A stretch of DNA of 64,000 nucleotides from Hyphomonadaceae bacterium (GTDB taxonomy: Bacteria > Pseudomonadota > Alphaproteobacteria > Caulobacterales > Aquidulcibacteraceae), in assembly GCA_016791445.1 (NCBI GenBank), contig JAEUMP010000001.1:62001-126000 (forward strand), in the 5' to 3' direction. This document shows, in pieces, positions 1 to 7,623 of the stretch. How positions within the stretch are numbered: position 1 is the stretch's first letter; every line of letters begins with the position of its first letter. A program made the translations under genes and the position numbers. The notes beneath the pieces were generated by a model. The model worked only from the letters and a program-made list of their open reading frames with translations. It ran no database searches and was not told the origin of the DNA.

Positions 1-1
1 C

Positions 2-475
2 GACGGCCAGCCGGGTTGGCGGGTGTTCCACCCGATCCGCTACGGCGACGTGGCGGTGTTCGTCGACACCGGCCACATCCCGGGCGCTGCAACGCCGGAC
101 TGGCGCGCGATCCCGCCGCCGCTGGCGCTGAGCGCGGCGCGCGCCGTCACCGGCATTCCCGTCAGGCCGCACAAGCAGAGCGCCTTCGCGGCCCGCAACG
201 ATCCTGCCGCCCACGTCTGGTACCAGATCGATCTTGCAGCCATGGGCGAAAGCGCCGGGCTGGATCGCGTGGAGCCTTACTATGTCGCCATGCCCTACGT
301 CGGGGCGACAGGGCATGCCGAGCCCAATCCCTTCGCCGGCGCCGCCGCGCTCGACCCGCTGCCGCCGGAGCGTCACCTCGGCTACGCGCTGACATGGTGG
401 GGGCTGGCGGCGGCGCTGATCGGGGTCTACTTGGCCTTCCACGCCCGCGCGGGCCGGCTCGTCGTCACTCGCTGA
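2..475 (+). CDS. SURF1 family cytochrome c oxidase assembly protein (5' truncated by window)
   Basis: The gene enters from the left edge, so its start is not visible. The reading frame is open from base 2. The visible 157 residues are the C-terminal part of a SURF1 protein: a beta-rich periplasmic section (VFVDTGHIPG), the family motif around HVWYQIDL, and the closing PERHLGYALTWWGLAAAL segment, which is the second transmembrane helix. SURF1 proteins are inner-membrane factors that help insert heme a into the cytochrome oxidase CtaD subunit. In many alphaproteobacteria SURF1 follows the cta genes and precedes thrC, as here. The family assignment is confident; the truncation comes only from the window edge. 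Confidence 0.9.
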   Translation, partial: DGQPGWRVFHPIRYGDVAVFVDTGHIPGAATPDWRAIPPPLALSAARAVTGIPVRPHKQSAFAARNDPAAHVWYQIDLAAMGESAGLDRVEPYYVAMPYVGATGHAEPNPFAGAAALDPLPPERHLGYALTWWGLAAALIGVYLAFHARAGRLVVTR

Positions 476-483
476 AAGGCCAG

Positions 484-1899
484 ATGCGTTACGTCTCTAC
501 ACGCGGGCAAGCCCCGGCGGCCTCGTTCCTTGATGCGATCCTGCGCGGCCTCGCGCCGGACGGCGGGCTGTATGTTCCCGAAAGCTGGCCGTCGCTGCGC
601 CCGTACCTGCGCGAAAATCGCGGCGCCATGGGCCACGCGGGCGCGGCTGCCGAAGCGCTTTATCTCTTCGCGGAAGATGATCTGAGTTTCGCCGGCGCCG
701 CCGCACTCGCCAACGAGGCCTATGGGCCTGAATCGCGGTTCGCCCATCCTGCCGTCGCGCCGCTTCGCCAGCTCGACGGCCGCACCTGGCTGATGGAGCT
801 TTTTCACGGCCCCTCGCTCGCGTTCAAGGACGTGGCGATGCAGCTCATCGGCGCGCTCTACGGCGAAGCGCTCGCGCGCAGCGGTGAACGGCTGACGGTC
901 GTCTGCGCCACATCGGGCGACACCGGCGGCGCGGCGGTGGAAGCTTTGAAGGGGGCAGGCGCCGTCGATCTCTTCGTCATGCTGCCGAAGGGCCGCGTCT
1001 CGGAAGTGCAGCGTCGCTTCATGACCGCGTCCGGCGCCTCGAACGTCCACCCCATCCTGATCGACGGCGACTTCGACGATTGCCAGGCGATCCTCAAGGC
1101 GCTGTTCGCGGACAAGGCTTTCGCCGAGGGCGCATCTCTCTCCGGCGTGAACTCCATATCGTGGGCGCGGATCGTCGCGCAGGCCGCATACTTCGTCACC
1201 GCATCGTACGCGCTCGGCGGCGACGGTCCGGTGAATTTCGTCGTCCCGACCGGCAATTTCGGCGATGCATTCGCCGGGTATGTCGCCAAGAAGATGGGCG
1301 CGCCGGTGGGGCGCATTCTGCTCGCGACCAACGCCAATGATATTCTGGCGCGCACAATGGCGACGGGCCGGTACACGCGCGCGGCGCAGTCGAATGCGAC
1401 GATCTCGCCGGCGATGGACATCCAGGTCGCCAGCAATTTCGAGCGTCTCGTGTTCGAATGTACGGGCCGCGACGCCGATCGCACGCGTGCACTTTACGCG
1501 GCCTTCGCGCAATCCGGCGGTTTCGATGTCCCGGCCGCCGCGCTCGACGCCATGCGCGGGACCTTCTCCGCCATCGCCATCAGCGATGATGAAACGCGCG
1601 CGGCTATGAAAGCCGTGCATGCGAGCACCGGCGAACTTCTCTGCCCGCACAGCGCCATCGCTGCGGCTGCCGCCATGAAAGGCGCCGAAGGATGGAATCC
1701 CGACGGCCCCGTCGTGCTGCTCGCGACCGCGCATCCGGCGAAATTTCCGGACACGGTGGAGGCCGCCACCGGCGTCACGCCGCCGCTGCCCGCGCATTGC
1801 GCCACGCTCTTCGACCGCCCCGAGCGCGCCGACGCGCTGCCGAACGATGCGGAAGCGGTGAAGCGTTATGTGCGTGAAAGATCCCGCGCATGGCGATGA
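484..1899 (+). CDS. thrC: Threonine synthase
   Basis: A 471-residue PLP enzyme that converts O-phospho-L-homoserine to L-threonine, the last step of threonine synthesis. The N-terminus (MRYVSTRGQAP) is typical of the longer fungal/proteobacterial ThrC type. The PLP-binding lysine is K115 in GPSLAFKDVAMQ, followed by the phosphate-binding CATSGDTGGAA loop. The chosen ATG lies 8 bases after the SURF1 stop. Longer in-frame extension upstream reads through SURF1 in another frame and is not credible. The 3' end overlaps the M16 peptidase start, so the two are probably co-transcribed and translationally coupled. Length is normal for the family. Confidence 0.96.
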   Translation: MRYVSTRGQAPAASFLDAILRGLAPDGGLYVPESWPSLRPYLRENRGAMGHAGAAAEALYLFAEDDLSFAGAAALANEAYGPESRFAHPAVAPLRQLDGRTWLMELFHGPSLAFKDVAMQLIGALYGEALARSGERLTVVCATSGDTGGAAVEALKGAGAVDLFVMLPKGRVSEVQRRFMTASGASNVHPILIDGDFDDCQAILKALFADKAFAEGASLSGVNSISWARIVAQAAYFVTASYALGGDGPVNFVVPTGNFGDAFAGYVAKKMGAPVGRILLATNANDILARTMATGRYTRAAQSNATISPAMDIQVASNFERLVFECTGRDADRTRALYAAFAQSGGFDVPAAALDAMRGTFSAIAISDDETRAAMKAVHASTGELLCPHSAIAAAAAMKGAEGWNPDGPVVLLATAHPAKFPDTVEAATGVTPPLPAHCATLFDRPERADALPNDAEAVKRYVRERSRAWR

Positions 1900-3158
1900 C
1901 CGAAGCCGAGCTCGTCACGCTGGAAAACGGCGTGCGCATCGCGCTCGATCCGATGCCTGGGCTGGAGACGAGCGCGCTCGGCGTGTGGGTGCGCGTCGGC
2001 GCGCGGCAGGAGACGCCGGAGCAGAACGGCATCGCGCATCTTTTCGAGCATATGGCCTTCAAGGGCGCGGGCGGGCGCGACGCACAGGCGTTCGCCGAAG
2101 CGATCGAGAATGTCGGCGGCTATCTCAACGCCGGGACCGGCTACGAACGCACCTCCTACACCGCGCGCGTGACGCGCGAGCACGCGCCGTTCGCGCTCGA
2201 CATGCTCGCCGACATGATGCTCGATCCGCACTGGGATGCGGGTGATCTCGAAAAGGAAAAGGGCGTCGTCGCGCAGGAGCGCGGCGAGGCGTTCGACCAG
2301 CCAGACGACCGCGTGTTCGAACTGCACCAGCAGACGGTCTTCCCCGGCCAGGCGCTCGGGCGCCCGATTCTCGGCCTTGAGGAGACGGTCGCTTCCGTCA
2401 CCGTCGATGACCTGCGCGCCTTCCGGGATCGCTACACGACGCCGGAAAATGTGGTGATCTGCGTCGCCGGCGGCTTCGAGCGTGATGCGGTGATCGACGC
2501 CGTCGCACGACGGTTCGGCGTCATTGCACAGTCGAGCGCGCCCGGCGCGCCTGCGGCCGCGCCTGCGCGAGGCGAGAGCGGCGAGAGCCGCAAGCTCGAA
2601 CAAGCGCATCTCGTCTTCTCCACCACCGGTCCGAAGGCGGGCGCCGACGAGGCGGCGGCGGCGTGGATCCTTTCCGAGATATTCGGCGGCGGCATGGCTT
2701 CGCGGCTCTTCCAGGAGGTTCGCGAGAAGCGCGGCCTCGTCTACGCGATCCACTCCTTCATGGACACCTACGACGATGCGGGGCGCATGGGCGTCTATGC
2801 GGGCTGCGAGGCGAAGAAGGGAAAGGAAGTGGCGGCCTGCGTCGCCGACGCGCTGGCCGCGCTCGCCGACGCGGGGCCCACGGACGCTGAAATGGCGCGC
2901 GCGAAGGCGGTCGTCTCCGCGCAGATGCTGATGGGCGCCGAGGCGCCGTTGGCGCGCGCCGAAAGCCGCGCGGCGCAGGTGTATCTTCGCAACCGCCTCG
3001 TGCCGTTCGCCGAACTGCGCGCGCGCATCGACGCGGTGACGGCGGAGGATGTACGGGAAGTGGCGACGGCGGCGCTCGCCGGGCCGTTTGCGGCCACGGT
3101 CGTGGGACCCAAGGCGGGCCTCGCCGCCGCAAGTGCGTTCACGGCGAAGATGGGCTGA
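1890..3158 (+). CDS. M16 family zinc metallopeptidase (processing-peptidase-like)
   Basis: A 422-residue member of the pitrilysin/insulinase (M16B) family, related to the beta subunit of mitochondrial processing peptidase. The inverted zinc motif HLFEH is at residues 50-54 counted from the first ATG, and the third ligand glutamate is in VAQERG about 76 residues later. The second half carries the usual glycine-rich FGGGMASRLFQEVREKRG segment. No signal peptide is visible, so it probably acts in the cytoplasm. Two starts are possible: ATG at 1890, or ATG at 1896, which forms an ATGA overlap with the thrC stop. It follows thrC in many alphaproteobacteria. The physiological substrate is unknown. 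Confidence 0.93.
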   Translation: MAMTEAELVTLENGVRIALDPMPGLETSALGVWVRVGARQETPEQNGIAHLFEHMAFKGAGGRDAQAFAEAIENVGGYLNAGTGYERTSYTARVTREHAPFALDMLADMMLDPHWDAGDLEKEKGVVAQERGEAFDQPDDRVFELHQQTVFPGQALGRPILGLEETVASVTVDDLRAFRDRYTTPENVVICVAGGFERDAVIDAVARRFGVIAQSSAPGAPAAAPARGESGESRKLEQAHLVFSTTGPKAGADEAAAAWILSEIFGGGMASRLFQEVREKRGLVYAIHSFMDTYDDAGRMGVYAGCEAKKGKEVAACVADALAALADAGPTDAEMARAKAVVSAQMLMGAEAPLARAESRAAQVYLRNRLVPFAELRARIDAVTAEDVREVATAALAGPFAATVVGPKAGLAAASAFTAKMG

Positions 3159-3736
3159 TGGCGTTCCTGAAATCCGACGACGGCGTGCGCCGCATCGAAG
3201 GCAAGGGCGTTTTCCTGCGCCAGCCGGAGGCGCGCGACTACCAGGAGTGGGCGGAGTTGCGCGAAGCGAGCCGCGCCTTCCTCACGCCGTGGGAGCCGAC
3301 CTGGCCCGAGGACGATCTCTCCCGCGGCTCCTTCCGCTACAAGCTGCGCCGCTACGCCGAAGATGCGCGCGACGGCCGCGCCTATGCCTTCTACATATTC
3401 CGCACCGAAGACGGCGCACTTGTCGGCGGCGCCACGTTGAGCCGGGTGCAGCGCGGCGTCGCGCTCTCGTGTTCGCTGGGCTACTGGGTCGGCGCACCGT
3501 ATCAGCGGCAGGGTTTCACCAGCGCAGGCGTGCGTGCGCTGGCGCGCTGGGCGTTCGAGGAACTCGGCATGCATCGCGTCGAAGCCGCCTGCCAGCCGGA
3601 TAACGCGCCCTCACGCGCCTTGCTCAACAAGGTAGGCTTCACGGAAGAGGGATTTGCGCGCGCCTATCTCAAGATCAACGGCGACTGGCGCGATCACGTG
3701 CTGTTCGGGCTGGTGAAGGGCGACCCGATCCGCTGA
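3158..3736 (+). CDS. GNAT family N-acetyltransferase (RimJ/RimL type)
   Basis: A 192-residue GNAT protein of the RimJ/RimL class, which acetylates protein N-terminal amines (RimJ modifies ribosomal protein S5) using acetyl-CoA. Visible signatures are the opening GKGVFLRQPEARDYQEW, the acetyl-CoA loop YWVGAPYQRQGFTSAG (about residues 108-123), and the closing QPDNAPSRALLNKVGF motif typical of RimJ-like enzymes. The start codon overlaps the M16 peptidase stop in a TGATG arrangement, so it is translationally coupled to that gene. The precise target protein cannot be told from sequence; RimJ itself is the best guess. Confidence 0.9.
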   Translation: MAFLKSDDGVRRIEGKGVFLRQPEARDYQEWAELREASRAFLTPWEPTWPEDDLSRGSFRYKLRRYAEDARDGRAYAFYIFRTEDGALVGGATLSRVQRGVALSCSLGYWVGAPYQRQGFTSAGVRALARWAFEELGMHRVEAACQPDNAPSRALLNKVGFTEEGFARAYLKINGDWRDHVLFGLVKGDPIR

Positions 3737-3775
3737 GTCTGGCTGTCTGCGCCGAATGGCGCCAGAACGATTCGC

Positions 3776-4552
3776 ATGTCCGACCGTGAAGCGCTCTTCC
3801 GCGATCTCGAAAACGCGCTCGATACCGATGCGTTCGAGCCCGCATTCCAACCCGTTGCGCATCTGTCGGACGGTGCGATTGCGGGCTTTGAATCGCTCGC
3901 GCGCTGGCGGCGCGCGCCGGATGTGCTGATCGAGCCGGCGCTGTTCATGGAAGAAGCCATCGCACGCGATCTCGTGGGACGCATTTCGCAGCGCATCATG
4001 CGCGCGGCCTGCGCGACGATGGCGCGCTGGCGCGCGGACGGCGTGGACGGCGTGTTCTTCTCGGTGAATGTCGCGGGGCGCGATCTCGAACGCGCGGATT
4101 TCGTCGACGAGGTGCTCGGCGTCGTCGCGGCGGCGGGTATTCCTGCAAGCACGATCAAGATCGAGGTCACCGAGCAGCAGGTGCTGCACGATTCGGGACT
4201 TGTGGGCCGCCAGCTCGCGCGGTTGCGCGAGGCAGGCGTGAAGATCCTGTTCGACGACTTCGGATCGGGCTTTTCCTCCTTCACCTGGCTCACACGGCTG
4301 CCTGCAGACGCGCTCAAGTTCGACCAGACGATCATCGGCCCCATCGTGGAGCGCGGTCGGCACTACAAGATCATCGCCGCGATGATCGCGCTCGCGCACG
4401 ATCTGGGTCTCGAGACGATCGCCGAAGGCGTCGAGACTGAACCGCAGCGCGATCTGCTCGCGGCGCTGGGGTGCGACTTCGCGCAGGGGCATCTGTACGC
4501 GCGCGCGCTGGGCGAGGCCGGGGCGCGGGCGATGGTCGGCGCGCGGCGCTGA
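3776..4552 (+). CDS. EAL domain protein, probable cyclic-di-GMP phosphodiesterase
   Basis: A 258-residue stand-alone EAL domain with no sensor or GGDEF partner in the chain. The signature EAL tripeptide reads ESL here (FESLARW). The other catalytic residues look intact: the N in SVNVAGRDL, the E in IKIEVTEQQ, the DD of LFDDFGSGFSS, the K in LKFDQTII, the E in IAEGVET and the Q in FAQGHLYA. It is therefore expected to hydrolyse cyclic-di-GMP to pGpG, although activity with ESL in place of EAL is not guaranteed. No membrane segment is visible. It sits 39 bases after the GNAT gene and may be in the same transcript. Confidence 0.88.
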   Translation: MSDREALFRDLENALDTDAFEPAFQPVAHLSDGAIAGFESLARWRRAPDVLIEPALFMEEAIARDLVGRISQRIMRAACATMARWRADGVDGVFFSVNVAGRDLERADFVDEVLGVVAAAGIPASTIKIEVTEQQVLHDSGLVGRQLARLREAGVKILFDDFGSGFSSFTWLTRLPADALKFDQTIIGPIVERGRHYKIIAAMIALAHDLGLETIAEGVETEPQRDLLAALGCDFAQGHLYARALGEAGARAMVGARR

Positions 4553-4607
4553 CGCCGCCAGATCGCCGCATTGCCAGCGTGCGCCGGGCGGCGCATGTAC
4601 CCCCGCC

Positions 4608-5798
4608 ATGACCGCAGCCTCCGACACCTCCGCCCGCAAGCATGGCGGCGCGCTGCTGGCGCTGTTTCTCGTCGTGTTCGTGTCGATGACCGGCTTCGGC
4701 GTGCTGGTGCCGATCACGCCCTTCTTCGGGCTCCACATGGGCGCCGACGCCGGTCAGATCACGATTGCGATGGGCGCGTATTCGCTGGGACAGCTCGTTG
4801 CGGCGCCGTTGTGGGGGCGGGTGTCGGATCGCTATGGCCGTCGGCCCGTGCTGATCGTCACGCTTGTGCTTACTGGCGTCTCGTACCTCGTGCTCGCGCG
4901 CGTGGAGACCATCTTCGCGTTCGGATTCGTGCGGTTCGCCGCAGGTCTTGCCGCCGGCAATGTCAGCGCGGCGTTCGCGGCGGCCACCGACATATCCTCG
5001 CCGGAAACGCGCGCGCGGGCCATGGGCGTCGTCGGCGCGGGGTTCGGCCTCGGGTTCATCGTCGGTCCTGCGATCGGCGGGCTCATTGCGGGGCAGGCGC
5101 CTGATGCGACCGACTTCGCGCGCGTTTGTTTCGTCGCGTGCGCGCTCGCGGGGATCGCTGCGCTGGTTGCGTTCTTTCTGTTGCAGGAAACGCGGCCTGA
5201 TGATCTGCCGCTGCGCAAGCCGGGGCAGTTTCGCGCGCTCTTCTCGCGCGCGGTGCTCGTACAACTCGTCGGCGCGACGCTGCTCGGCGTGACGGCGCAG
5301 GCGATGCTCGAAACCTCGTTCGGGCTCTGGGCCGATGAAAAGCTGGGCTGGGGACCGCCGGAGATCGGCGTCAATCTCGGCGCGCTCGGACTTGTCGCGG
5401 CGCTGTTGCAGGGCATGGGGGCGGGGCCGCTCGCGAAGCGTTTCGGCGAACCGGCGCTGCTCAGGACGGGGTACGCGCTCTATGCGGCGGGCTTCCTGCT
5501 GCTTGCGTTCGCCGCCGCGCCCTTCGTCGCGATCTTCGCCGTCACGCTTCTCGGCATCGGCGCGGGCCTGATCGGGCCGAGCGCGCAATCGCTCATCAGT
5601 CAGCAGGCTGCGGGCGATGAACGCGGCGCGGTTCTCGGCTTCCAGCAGTCGGCGTCATCGCTCGGTCGCGTCATCGGGCCCGTGCTGGCAGGGCCGATGA
5701 TGCACCACTACGGTCTGGCGACGCCCTACGTCTTCGCGGGGCTCTTGTGCGCGGGCGCGCTGGTGCTGGCGTGGGCGTCAACGAGGGCGCGCGCCTAG
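4608..5798 (+). CDS. MFS transporter, TetA/drug-exporter type
   Basis: A 396-residue integral membrane protein with twelve predicted hydrophobic segments in two halves. The MFS motif A is clear between TM2 and TM3 (GRVSDRYGRRPVLI), and GFGLGFIVGPAIGG in TM5 resembles the motif C of drug/H+ antiporters, which is why I favour an exporter of the TetA type. Substrate unknown. The stop codon TAG shares the palindrome CTAG at 5795-5798 with the stop of the convergent hydrolase gene, so there is no room for a terminator between them. Confidence 0.9.
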   Translation: MTAASDTSARKHGGALLALFLVVFVSMTGFGVLVPITPFFGLHMGADAGQITIAMGAYSLGQLVAAPLWGRVSDRYGRRPVLIVTLVLTGVSYLVLARVETIFAFGFVRFAAGLAAGNVSAAFAAATDISSPETRARAMGVVGAGFGLGFIVGPAIGGLIAGQAPDATDFARVCFVACALAGIAALVAFFLLQETRPDDLPLRKPGQFRALFSRAVLVQLVGATLLGVTAQAMLETSFGLWADEKLGWGPPEIGVNLGALGLVAALLQGMGAGPLAKRFGEPALLRTGYALYAAGFLLLAFAAAPFVAIFAVTLLGIGAGLIGPSAQSLISQQAAGDERGAVLGFQQSASSLGRVIGPVLAGPMMHHYGLATPYVFAGLLCAGALVLAWASTRARA

Positions 5799-6742
5799 GC
5801 CCGCTTGCCGAGCGTGTCCGCCGCCCAGCGACCGGCCTCGGCGATGGCGTCGCGGGCGCCTGCGGAGATTGCGGTCATGTTGAAGAAGCCATGCACCTGT
5901 GCGGGATAGTTGCGGTGCGTGACGGCGACGCCGCACGCGGCGAGCTTTTCGCCATAGGCGACGCCTTCGTCGAGCAGCGGGTCGAAGCCCGCGGTGACGA
6001 GATAGGCCGGCGGCAGCCCGAAGAGATCGTTTTCGAGGATGGGCGAACACCGCGTGTCCAGCGCGTCCTCGCGGGTGCGCATGTATTTGTCGCGGAAGAA
6101 GTCCTGCGCCGCCTGCGTGAGAAAGTAGCCCTCCTTCAGCCGGATCTGCGACGGCGTGAGCTGCAGGAATTGCGTGCAGGGATAGATCAGCATCTGCGCG
6201 CGCAACGGCGCACCGCCGCGATTTTTCGTCTCCTGCGCCACCACCGCCGAAAGGCAGCCGCCCGCGCTGTCGCCCGCGACCATGATGCGGTCCGCAACGA
6301 AGCCGATCTCGCCTGCATGCTGCGCCGCCCATTGCGTCGCGGCGTAGGCGTCCTCGGGCGCTGCGGGGAATTTGTGTTCCGGCGCCAGTCGGTAGGCCAC
6401 CGACAGCACCCGCACGCGCGCGGAGTCGGCGAGACGCCGGCAGAGCATTTCGTGGCTCTCGAGATCGCCGACGGTGAAGCCGCCGCCGTGGAAGAACACG
6501 ATGCCGGGGCCGTGGTCGGCGCCGACGGCGTAGGGCACATAAAGGCGCGCATCGAGCGGGCCTTCCGCGCCGGCGACCTTCACCGCCCGCGTCTCCAGCA
6601 TCACCGGCGCATCGACCTCGAGCGCATGCGCCTGCTTCCAGAACATGCGCCGCGCCTCGTCCACGGAGCCGCGCCAGTCGAAACCGGGCCGCTCGCGCAA
6701 CTTGTCGAGATAGGCTTGCAGACGCGGGTCAAGGGAGATCAT
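5795..6742 (-). CDS. Alpha/beta hydrolase, hormone-sensitive-lipase (HSL) family
   Basis: A 315-residue carboxylesterase of the HSL (family IV) group. The oxyanion-hole motif HGGGF (in GIVFFHGGGFTVGD) and the nucleophile elbow GDSAGG are both present, and the C-terminal PAQVHGFF carries the catalytic histidine. Members hydrolyse short- to medium-chain acyl esters in the cytoplasm. The start ATG at 6742 is followed by ISLDPRLQAYLDK, a normal N-terminus for the family. It converges on the MFS gene and diverges from the secreted hydrolase at 6794, with a 51-base intergenic region in which both promoters must lie. Confidence 0.93.
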   Translation of the reverse strand: MISLDPRLQAYLDKLRERPGFDWRGSVDEARRMFWKQAHALEVDAPVMLETRAVKVAGAEGPLDARLYVPYAVGADHGPGIVFFHGGGFTVGDLESHEMLCRRLADSARVRVLSVAYRLAPEHKFPAAPEDAYAATQWAAQHAGEIGFVADRIMVAGDSAGGCLSAVVAQETKNRGGAPLRAQMLIYPCTQFLQLTPSQIRLKEGYFLTQAAQDFFRDKYMRTREDALDTRCSPILENDLFGLPPAYLVTAGFDPLLDEGVAYGEKLAACGVAVTHRNYPAQVHGFFNMTAISAGARDAIAEAGRWAADTLGKRA

Positions 6743-6793
6743 GCACGCCTTCTACACCGGGGCCGGCGCGCGCGCGATGGCGGAGGGAGAGAC

Positions 6794-7618
6794 ATGCGGC
6801 TATGGGTCCTGATGGTCGCGCTCATCGGCGCGATGGCCGCAAGCACGGGGCCCGCCATGGCGCGCGAAACGCTGGATGACCGCATCGCGGCGCTGATGCC
6901 GCACGCCGACATCGTCAAGCCGGAAGGGCCGGGGCCTTTTCCGGTTGTGGTGCAGATGCACGGGTGCGGCGGCAAGAAGGCGTTCCAGGCGACGTGGGCG
7001 CAGGAAGCGCGCAAGGCGGGATGGGCTGCGGTCGTGCTCGACAGCTACGCGCATCGCGGCATTTCGCGGCTCGGCGCCTACGCGTCCGTGTGCACAGGAA
7101 CGCGGCTGTGGGGCCGCGAGCGGGCGGGCGATCTCTACGCCGCGCTGGCGTGGCTGCGTCGTCAGGACTGGGTTGATTCCCGCAATATGGTGGCGGCCGG
7201 ATGGAGTCACGGCGGCTGGACGGTGCTCGATGCGCTGGCGCTTCAGCCCGGCGCGGACATGGCGGCGGCGACGAAACTCGACGGGCTGCCCGACGAGCCG
7301 CTCGACGGCGTCGTCGGCGCGTTCCTCGTCTATCCCTATTGCGGGTACGGCTGCATCGCGCGGCGCAAGGGTCTGCGCTTCGATGCGCGGCCCGTGGCCT
7401 TGCTGGGGTCACAGGATCTCATCGTCGGCACGGACGGATTGCGGCGCACGCTCGCGGCCTTGCCCGCGCCGACGCCGATCGACATCGAATGGCTGGAAGG
7501 CGCAACCCATGCCTTCGACGAGCCGGAGGCGCGCGACCCGCGCGCGCGCTACGCCCCGGACATCACGGCGCACGCGCATCGTCTCTATCGCGCCTATCTC
7601 GAAAGCGTGCGCCGCTGA
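6794..7618 (+). CDS. Secreted dienelactone-hydrolase-like alpha/beta hydrolase
   Basis: A 274-residue alpha/beta hydrolase with an N-terminal signal peptide (about residues 1-24, cleavage after AMA). The segment VVVQMHGCGG holds the oxyanion region, AAGWSHGGWT is the nucleophile elbow (serine in GWSHGG), and GATHAFDEP carries the probable catalytic histidine. This pattern resembles dienelactone hydrolase and related periplasmic hydrolases; the substrate is unknown. The start is supported by a GGAGGGAG ribosome binding site at about 6782-6789, which makes the longer upstream in-frame extension unlikely. It diverges from the HSL esterase and ends 5 bases from the convergent histidine kinase gene. 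Confidence 0.85.
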   Translation: MRLWVLMVALIGAMAASTGPAMARETLDDRIAALMPHADIVKPEGPGPFPVVVQMHGCGGKKAFQATWAQEARKAGWAAVVLDSYAHRGISRLGAYASVCTGTRLWGRERAGDLYAALAWLRRQDWVDSRNMVAAGWSHGGWTVLDALALQPGADMAAATKLDGLPDEPLDGVVGAFLVYPYCGYGCIARRKGLRFDARPVALLGSQDLIVGTDGLRRTLAALPAPTPIDIEWLEGATHAFDEPEARDPRARYAPDITAHAHRLYRAYLESVRR

Positions 7619-7623
7619 GGCGT

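Noticed and set aside
427-1797. 456-residue open frame on the minus strand
   Set aside because: Antisense to threonine synthase. High-GC codon bias of the real gene leaves the opposite strand open.
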